In this document: positions 9,364-14,080 of the stretch, piece after piece
Numbering within the stretch: the first letter of the stretch is position 1
Layout of the letters: each line of letters starts with the position of its first letter
From: Gemmataceae bacterium
GTDB taxonomy: Bacteria; Planctomycetota; Planctomycetia; Gemmatales; Gemmataceae
Assembly (NCBI GenBank): GCA_947490035.1
Contig: CANLGS010000030.1
Span: forward strand, 1 to 14,080
Reading direction: 5' to 3'
DNA length: 14,080 nt
Program-made: the position numbers and the translations under genes
Notes under the pieces: generated by a model
What the model was told of the DNA's origin: nothing
The model's input: only the letters and a program-made list of their open reading frames with translations
Databases searched by the model: none

Positions 9364-9417
9364 CACGGCCCGGCCGTCGAGGGACTGAAGCTGAAGACGA
9401 CGTAATTTTCGCCGCGA

Positions 9418-9444
9418 GCGGCTTCGCAAGACTCGCGAAGCCGC
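9418..9444. terminator. 10-bp stem hairpin after the FAD/Rieske gene
   Basis: GCGGCTTCGC (9418-9427) pairs perfectly with GCGAAGCCGC (9435-9444) around a 7-base loop. It lies 12 bases beyond the second in-frame stop of the FAD/Rieske gene. No T-run follows. It may be a terminator or a repeat-family member related to the adjacent palindrome at 9454-9467. Confidence 0.5.
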
Positions 9445-9453
9445 GACTTACGA

Positions 9454-9467
9454 AGCCGCAAGCGGCT
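9454..9467. repeat. Short palindrome beside the 9418-9444 hairpin
   Basis: AGCCGC and GCGGCT flank AA. The core AAGCCGC recurs in the neighbouring hairpin, so the two may be decayed copies of one element. It ends nine bases before the ribosome site of the glycine-zipper gene. Confidence 0.45.
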
Positions 9468-9488
9468 CAACCCAACAAGGAACCACTC

Positions 9489-10007
9489 ATGAGCACCGAG
9501 ACCAAGAACGACGACAAGAAGTCCGTCGATCTGCCGCCCTACGGGCCGCGGAACCCGGACCCGATCACGAACACGCCCGGCTCGCACCCGATCGAAGCCG
9601 GCGTCGGCGCCGCGGTCGGCGGGGCCGCGACCGGCGCCGCCATCGGCCTGCTCCTCGGCCCGCCCGGCGTGATCCTCGGCACCATCGACGGGGCCGTGGC
9701 CGGCGGCCTCGCGGGGAAGGGCGTGGGCGAACTGATCGACCCTACTACCGAGGACAACTGGATTCGCGAGTGGCTGGCCGAGCGCAAGCACACGCAGGAG
9801 GTGAGCGACGAACACGCGGCCGAGGCGTACCGGTTCGGGCTGAAGGCCGAGTTCGACCACCCGAACGAAACGTTCGACGAGGTGGAGCCGGAACTTCGGG
9901 CGAAGTGGGAAGCCCAGCCCAAACAGGACGATCCGCACTGGGACGACATCCACGGCTCCGCCCGCGCCGGCTACGAGCGCATGCACAGCTTCCGTGACCG
10001 GATGTAA
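9489..10007 (+). CDS. Glycine-zipper protein of a widespread unnamed family
   Basis: A 172-residue protein in three parts. Residues 1-36 are polar and end in the motif PDPITNTPGSHP. Residues 37-80 are a glycine zipper with GxxxG spacing (GVGAAVGGAATGAAIG, then GAVAGGLAGKGVGE), which usually packs as paired membrane-inserting or membrane-associated helices. Residues 81-172 are an acidic soluble tail with AYRFGLKAEF, FDEVEPELRAKWE and HWDDIHGSARAGYERM. The same three-part layout is, from memory, common in hypothetical proteins of proteobacteria and planctomycetes, whose function I do not know. No signal peptide is seen. The ATG at 9489 has AAGGA at 9477-9481. It follows the FAD/Rieske gene on the same strand with two hairpins between. 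Confidence 0.88.
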   Translation: MSTETKNDDKKSVDLPPYGPRNPDPITNTPGSHPIEAGVGAAVGGAATGAAIGLLLGPPGVILGTIDGAVAGGLAGKGVGELIDPTTEDNWIREWLAERKHTQEVSDEHAAEAYRFGLKAEFDHPNETFDEVEPELRAKWEAQPKQDDPHWDDIHGSARAGYERMHSFRDRM

Positions 10008-10056
10008 GGTTTTGCTCATCGAATGCTCGCGCCGCTTCCCTTCGCGGTCGCGGGCT

Positions 10057-10086
10057 GATACCCTCGTTAGTATCCGCCTGACGAGG
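10057..10086 (+). promoter_or_regulatory. Two mutually exclusive small hairpins over the ribosome site of the cytochrome gene
   Basis: GATAC (10057-10061) can pair with GTATC (10070-10074). Alternatively CCTCGT (10062-10067) can pair with ACGAGG (10081-10086), which contains the GAGG ribosome site of the gene at 10096. The stems are only 5-6 bp, so this could be chance. Confidence 0.25.
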
Positions 10087-10095
10087 TTCCCGCCG

Positions 10096-13000
10096 ATGCG
10101 CTCTCTTTCCCGCGTTGTGCTGTTCGCGTTGCTTCTCGCTCCGGTCGCTTACGCTCCCGGCTCGCCCGAAGCACAGCAACCCAAAGATAAGGTCGATCCC
10201 GATCACGTCGCGAAGGTGGCGAAGGGGACGGAGTTGTTCAAGACGAGCGTGCGCGCCGTGCTTCAGGCGAAGTGCCTGAAGTGCCACAGCGGGGAGCGCG
10301 TCGAAGGCGCGCTCGACATGAACACCCGCGATTTGCTTCTGAAGGGCGGCGAGCGCGGCCCCGCGATCGTCAGCGGGAATGCGAAGAAGAGCCTGCTGTA
10401 CCAACTGACGGCTCACCAGAAAGAGCCGCATATGCCCCACGAGCGGGCGAAGCTCGCGGACGCGGACATCGCCAAGATCGCCGAGTGGATCGACCTCGGT
10501 GCGCCCTACGACAAGCCCTTCATAGCGATCGACGAGACCGCGTGGACGAAGAAGGTCACGCCCGCAGAGGGGAAGAAACACTGGGCGTATCAACCCCTCT
10601 TGAAGGTGCAGCCTCCGAAGGCGAGCGCGAACCCCATCGACGCCTTCCTCCTCGACAAGCTCGACAAGGCCAACCTCAAGCCCAACCCCGCGGCCGACAA
10701 GCGCACGCTGATCCGCCGCGCGTACCTCGGCCTCATCGGGCTGCCGCCGACGCCTGAACAGGTCGATGCCTTCCTCAAGGACGAAACCCCCGGCGCCTAC
10801 GACAAGGTGATTGATTCGCTACTCGCGTCGCAACACTTCGGGGAGAAGCAAGCACGCCACTGGCTCGACCTCGTGCGGTTCGCCGAGAGCCACGGCTTCG
10901 AGCACGACTACGACCGGCCCACCGCGTACCACTACCGCGACTTCGTCATCAAGGCGATCAATCAGGATTTGCCCTTTGATACGTTCGCGAAATGGCAACT
11001 CGCGGGCGACGAGATCGCGCCGACCGAGCCGCTGGCGGTGATGGCGACGGGCTACCTCGCGGCCGGCGTTCACAGCACGCAGATCACCAAGAACGAAGCC
11101 GAGAAGCACCGGTACGACGAGATGGACGACATGCTCGCGAACGTCGGCACCACGTTCCTCGGCCTCACCGTCGGTTGCGCTCGCTGCCACGACCACAAGT
11201 TCGACGCGATCCCGGCGCGCGACTACTACCGGATGCTCGCGGCGTTCACCACGGTCGTCCGCACGGAGGTGGAACTCGACCTCGACCCGCAAGGCTACGC
11301 GAAGGCGAAGACCGCGTTCGACATCGAACACATGCGGTTCACTGAAGCGCTAACGAAGTTCGAGAAGGAGCAACTGCCGGCAAAGTTCGCGGCCTGGGAA
11401 AAGGATCGCGCCGGCAAGCCGCTGCCCGCGGACGGGTGGGTGCTGCCGCGCATCACCGCGAGCAAGTCCGCCGGCGGCGCGACGCTCACCGCGCAGCCCG
11501 ACGGCAGCGTGCTGCTGTCCGGCAAGAACCCGACCACCGAAACGCTCACGTTCGAGTTGCTCACCGACTTGCAGGAGATCAAGTCGCTGCGGCTCGAAGC
11601 GCTGGCGCACGCGTCGTTCGTGAAATCCGGGCCGGGGCGCGCCGCGAACGGTAACTTCGCGCTGTCGGACATTCGCGTGCTGGCGGAAGCGGTCAATAAC
11701 AAGGAATCGCTGCCGGCGGTGCGCGTGAAGCTGACCAACGCCCGCGCCACGTTCGAGCAAAAGGGGTTGGGCGTTTCGGCCGCGATCGACGAGAGCGTGA
11801 CGACCGCGTGGGCCATCGACCCGCAGATCGGGAAGGATCACGCGGCGGCGTTCGCGTTCGAGAAGCCGGTCGGGTTCGCGGGCGGCACGAAGCTCACCGT
11901 GACGCTGTCCTTCAATAACAACACCGGGCACGGCATTGGTCGCCCGCGGTTCAGCGTAAGTGGAAGCGAGAAGCCGGAACTGACCGGCACCGCGACCGCG
12001 GAGGCCGTGCGCGCCGCGCTCGCACTTCCGGCCGACAAGCGCACGCCGGAACAAGTGACCGTGCTGCTCAGGTGGTACGCGCCGCAGGACGCGGAGTTCC
12101 AGAAGTTGCAAAAAGCGGAGCGCGATCACTTCGCGACCGCGCCCAAGCCGAACAAGGTGAAGGCTCTCGTCGCCAGCGAGGGCTTGCCCGCGGTCAAGTT
12201 GCACACGCAGGCCGAAGCGGAGTTCCTCAAAGAAACGCACTTCCTGCGGCGCGGCGACGCGGCGCAGAAGTCGGGCGTCGCGTCGGTCGCGTTCCTGCAA
12301 ACGCTCATGCCGGACGCGGAGGCGCAGTCGAAGTGGGTGAAGCCCGCGCCCGCCGGATCGCGCCTCAGCTACCAGCGCACCGCGTTCGCGAACTGGATGA
12401 CCGACACCGACGGCGGGGCCGGGCACCTCGTCGCACGCGTCATCGTGAACCGACTCTGGGCGCAGCACTTCGGGCGCGGGTTGGTGGCAACCACGAGCGA
12501 CTTCGGCATCCGCGGCGAGGCGCCAAGCCACCCGGAGTTGCTCGACTACCTCGCGGCCGAGTTAATCCGCAACGGCTGGAAGCTGAAGCCGATTCACAAG
12601 CTGATCGTGACGAGCGCCGCGTACCAGCAAAGCTCCGCACGCGACGAAGCGAAGGCAAAGGCCGACCCGGAGAACAAGTTCGTGTGGCGCCAACCGGTGC
12701 GCCGGCTCCAAGCCGAAGTGATCCGCGACAGCATCCTCGCGGTCGGCGGGCGGCTCAACACGACGATGTACGGTGCGGGGACGTTAAGCGAAGAAAGCCC
12801 GCGGCGGAGCATCTACTTCACCATGAAGCGGAGCAAACTGATTCCGTCGCTGGTGGTGTTCGACGCCCCGGACGGCACGACCGCCGTGGGCGACCGCCCG
12901 AACACGACGGTCGCACCGCAGGCGCTTCACCTCATGAACAACGTGCATGTGCGAGCCGCGGCCTACGGGCTGGCGAAGCGTGCCAGCAACGACGGCAAGG

Positions 13001-13182
13001 CCACCGACACCGAGAGCGTGACGGGCGCCTACAAGATCGCGCTGTGCCGCGAGCCGTCGAAGGACGAACTGGCCGACGCGCTGGCGTTCCTGAAACCGCA
13101 CACCGGGGCCGCCCGCGAGACCGCGCTCGCGGACCTGTGCCAGGTGCTGTTCTGCCTGAACGAGTTCCTCTACGCGGAATAG
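10096..13182 (+). CDS. Planctomycete cytochrome protein: PSCyt1, PSCyt2/DUF1549 and PSD1/DUF1553
   Basis: A 1028-residue exported protein. Residues 1-20 form a Sec-type signal (LSRVVLFALLLAPVAYA). PSCyt1 follows, with a haem c motif CLKCHSG (Cys60, Cys63, His64) and a probable distal Met in EPHMPHER. DUF1549 spans about 176-400 (RRAYLGLIGLPPTPEQVDAF, then RHWLDLVRFAESHG) and contains a second CxxCH (CARCHDHKFD, Cys361-His365). A beta-rich insertion (about 465-640, including LTDLQEIKSLRLEAL and GPGRAANGNFALSD) resembles carbohydrate-binding-like insertions seen in this family. DUF1553 covers about 760-1000 (VIVNRLWAQHFGRGL). Family members are numerous in planctomycetes and thought to act in the periplasm; their reaction is not settled. 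The start ATG at 10096 has GAGG at 10083-10086 and begins at the signal peptide. Repeat copy B encodes its cleavage region. Confidence 0.95.
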   Translation: MRSLSRVVLFALLLAPVAYAPGSPEAQQPKDKVDPDHVAKVAKGTELFKTSVRAVLQAKCLKCHSGERVEGALDMNTRDLLLKGGERGPAIVSGNAKKSLLYQLTAHQKEPHMPHERAKLADADIAKIAEWIDLGAPYDKPFIAIDETAWTKKVTPAEGKKHWAYQPLLKVQPPKASANPIDAFLLDKLDKANLKPNPAADKRTLIRRAYLGLIGLPPTPEQVDAFLKDETPGAYDKVIDSLLASQHFGEKQARHWLDLVRFAESHGFEHDYDRPTAYHYRDFVIKAINQDLPFDTFAKWQLAGDEIAPTEPLAVMATGYLAAGVHSTQITKNEAEKHRYDEMDDMLANVGTTFLGLTVGCARCHDHKFDAIPARDYYRMLAAFTTVVRTEVELDLDPQGYAKAKTAFDIEHMRFTEALTKFEKEQLPAKFAAWEKDRAGKPLPADGWVLPRITASKSAGGATLTAQPDGSVLLSGKNPTTETLTFELLTDLQEIKSLRLEALAHASFVKSGPGRAANGNFALSDIRVLAEAVNNKESLPAVRVKLTNARATFEQKGLGVSAAIDESVTTAWAIDPQIGKDHAAAFAFEKPVGFAGGTKLTVTLSFNNNTGHGIGRPRFSVSGSEKPELTGTATAEAVRAALALPADKRTPEQVTVLLRWYAPQDAEFQKLQKAERDHFATAPKPNKVKALVASEGLPAVKLHTQAEAEFLKETHFLRRGDAAQKSGVASVAFLQTLMPDAEAQSKWVKPAPAGSRLSYQRTAFANWMTDTDGGAGHLVARVIVNRLWAQHFGRGLVATTSDFGIRGEAPSHPELLDYLAAELIRNGWKLKPIHKLIVTSAAYQQSSARDEAKAKADPENKFVWRQPVRRLQAEVIRDSILAVGGRLNTTMYGAGTLSEESPRRSIYFTMKRSKLIPSLVVFDAPDGTTAVGDRPNTTVAPQALHLMNNVHVRAAAYGLAKRASNDGKATDTESVTGAYKIALCREPSKDELADALAFLKPHTGAARETALADLCQVLFCLNEFLYAE
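10139..10166 (+). repeat. 28-bp dispersed repeat, copy B (signal peptide end of the cytochrome gene)
   Basis: Starts CTCCGGTCGCT and ends CTCCCGGCTCGCC with T-AC-G between. It is in frame and encodes PVAYAPGSP at the predicted signal peptidase site (AYA), in the same frame as copy A (727-754, minus strand). Confidence 0.85.
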
Positions 13183-13197
13183 GTCGAACACGGCCCG

Positions 13198-13220
13198 ACA
13201 TCCAACCGAGACATCCAACC
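13198..13220 (+). repeat. Two-copy tandem direct repeat, 13-base period
   Basis: ACATCCAACC occurs at 13198-13207 and again at 13211-13220, separated by GAG, in the gap between the cytochrome and DUF1501 genes. Confidence 0.6.
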
Positions 13221-13223
13221 AAA

Positions 13224-13251
13224 CTCCGGTCGCTTACACTCCCGGCTCGCC
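13224..13251 (+). repeat. 28-bp dispersed repeat, copy C (leader of the DUF1501 gene)
   Basis: Starts CTCCGGTCGCT and ends CTCCCGGCTCGCC with T-AC-A between. This copy is untranslated: it lies after the cytochrome stop and ends exactly where the AGGAA ribosome site (13252-13256) of the next gene begins. Confidence 0.85.
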
Positions 13252-13262
13252 AGGAACCCGCT

Positions 13263-14080
13263 ATGCACAACCTTCCCCGTTTGTTCGCGTCGCCTGGCGA
13301 AAGCACCGCGTACCGCTCGCGTCGCGAGTTCCTCGCCCGCGCCGGCTTCGGCTTCGGCATGCTCGCGCTCGCCGACCTGCTGAACGCCGAAGAGAAGTCC
13401 GAAGACCCGCTCGCGGCGCGGAAGCCGCACTTCCCCGCGAAGGCCAAGTCGGTCATCTGGCTGTTCATGAACGGCGGGCCGTCGCAGGTCGATACCTGGG
13501 ACTACAAGCCGGAGTTGGAGAAGCGCGACGGTCAGGAACTCAAGGGCTTCGACCCGAACACCGGGTTCTTCGCCGCGCAGGTCGGGCCGCTCATGAAGTC
13601 GCCGTTCAAGTTCGAGAAGCACGGGCAGTGCGGGAAGATGGTCAGCTCGCTGTTCCCGCACATGGCGAAGCACGTGGACAAGATGGCGTTCATCCACTCG
13701 CTGTGGAGCGACTCGAACAACCACTCGCCGGCGCTGTTCAAGATGAACACCGGCATGGGGCGGATGGGCTTCCCGTGCGTCGGCAGTTGGGTGACCTATG
13801 GCATGGGTAGCGAGAGCCGCAACCTGCCGGCGTTCTGCGTGATGTACGACACGCTCGGCCGCGGCATCCCCAAAGGCCACTCGCTGAACTGGGGCGCCGG
13901 GTTCCTGCCGACCGTCTACCAGGGCACCGCGTTCAAGCCGCAGGGCGACCCCATCGACAACTTGACGCGACCGAAGGACATCACCGACGAGCGGCAGCGA
14001 AGTCAGCTCGACCTGCTCGCGAAACTGAACAAGCAGGCGGCCGACAAGCACCCCGGCGAAGCGGACTGGACCGCGCGAGT
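13263..14080 (+). CDS. DUF1501 protein with Tat signal (3' end outside window)
   Basis: The first 272 codons are present and the frame is open to the right edge. The N-terminus has a twin-arginine signal, SRREFLARAGFGFGMLAL (Arg20-Arg21). The mature part begins with the DUF1501 hallmark KSVIWLFMNGGPSQVDTWDYKP and continues KHGQCGKMVSSLFPHMAKHVDK, AFIHSLWSDSNNHSPALFKMNTG and FPCVGSWVTYGMGS. DUF1501 belongs to the alkaline phosphatase/sulfatase-like superfamily; its activity is not established. In planctomycetes it regularly follows a PSCyt/DUF1549/DUF1553 gene, as here with an 80-base gap, so the two are probably co-transcribed and act in the same exported system. The start ATG at 13263 has AGGAA six bases upstream. 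Confidence 0.95.
   Translation, partial: MHNLPRLFASPGESTAYRSRREFLARAGFGFGMLALADLLNAEEKSEDPLAARKPHFPAKAKSVIWLFMNGGPSQVDTWDYKPELEKRDGQELKGFDPNTGFFAAQVGPLMKSPFKFEKHGQCGKMVSSLFPHMAKHVDKMAFIHSLWSDSNNHSPALFKMNTGMGRMGFPCVGSWVTYGMGSESRNLPAFCVMYDTLGRGIPKGHSLNWGAGFLPTVYQGTAFKPQGDPIDNLTRPKDITDERQRSQLDLLAKLNKQAADKHPGEADWTAR

Noticed and set aside
7876..9429. 517-codon open frame antisense to the FAD/Rieske gene
   Set aside because: Arg/Val/His-rich shadow caused by GC-biased third positions; no motifs, while the plus strand shows clear FAD and Rieske motifs.
9994..10095. Earlier start for the cytochrome protein at 9994
   Set aside because: It would overlap the glycine-zipper gene and place a basic stretch before the signal peptide; the ATG at 10096 starts a standard signal and has a ribosome site.
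11350..12531. 393-codon open frame antisense to the cytochrome gene
   Set aside because: Arg-rich composition without motifs, lying fully within a gene with recognised domains on the other strand.

Overview
The window is high-GC DNA from a planctomycete, most likely of the Gemmata/Gemmataceae type. The strongest taxonomic signal is the pair at the right end: a secreted PSCyt1/DUF1549/DUF1553 'planctomycete cytochrome' protein followed by a Tat-exported DUF1501 protein, a gene pair typical of Planctomycetes. A Tat-exported sugar phosphate isomerase-like TIM barrel and a type III polyketide synthase (PKS) operon fit the same phylum. I see no tRNA, rRNA, CRISPR array, transposase or phage genes, and no gene-free stretch longer than about 200 bases.

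Layout. 1-3811 (minus strand): an operon in the order methyltransferase, FAD oxidoreductase, type III PKS, each pair overlapping by ATGA, then a hairpin and a partial isomerase-like gene. 3937-4659 (plus): a MaoP/YifE-like (DUF413) gene and a small unknown ORF. 4723-6878 (minus): a glycogen debranching enzyme gene (glgX) broken by a one-base deletion and an in-frame amber codon. 7063-10007 (plus): a four-helix membrane protein, an FAD/Rieske oxidoreductase with a premature ochre stop just before the Rieske proline loop, and a glycine-zipper protein. 10096-14080 (plus): the PSD1-type cytochrome protein and the DUF1501 protein (partial).

How the genes may work together. The PKS, oxidoreductase and methyltransferase match the three activities known from alkylresorcinol/alkylquinone (phenolic lipid) pathways such as SrsABC of Streptomyces griseus, so the operon probably makes a modified phenolic lipid. 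The cytochrome/DUF1501 pair is expected to act outside the cytoplasmic membrane. glgX would serve glycogen breakdown if intact. The membrane, FAD/Rieske and glycine-zipper genes form a possible co-directional unit of unknown purpose.

Most notable: (1) a 28-bp dispersed repeat in three copies, two of which encode the same linker at the end of an export signal in two unrelated proteins, the third abutting the ribosome binding site of the DUF1501 gene; (2) a cluster of coding lesions between 4.3 and 9.4 kb, which is either local gene decay or poor base accuracy; (3) a DUF413 domain, best known from the gamma-proteobacterial chromosome-organising protein MaoP, in a planctomycete; (4) a different palindrome in almost every intergenic gap. 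All assignments are made by reading the sequence; no database search was run.
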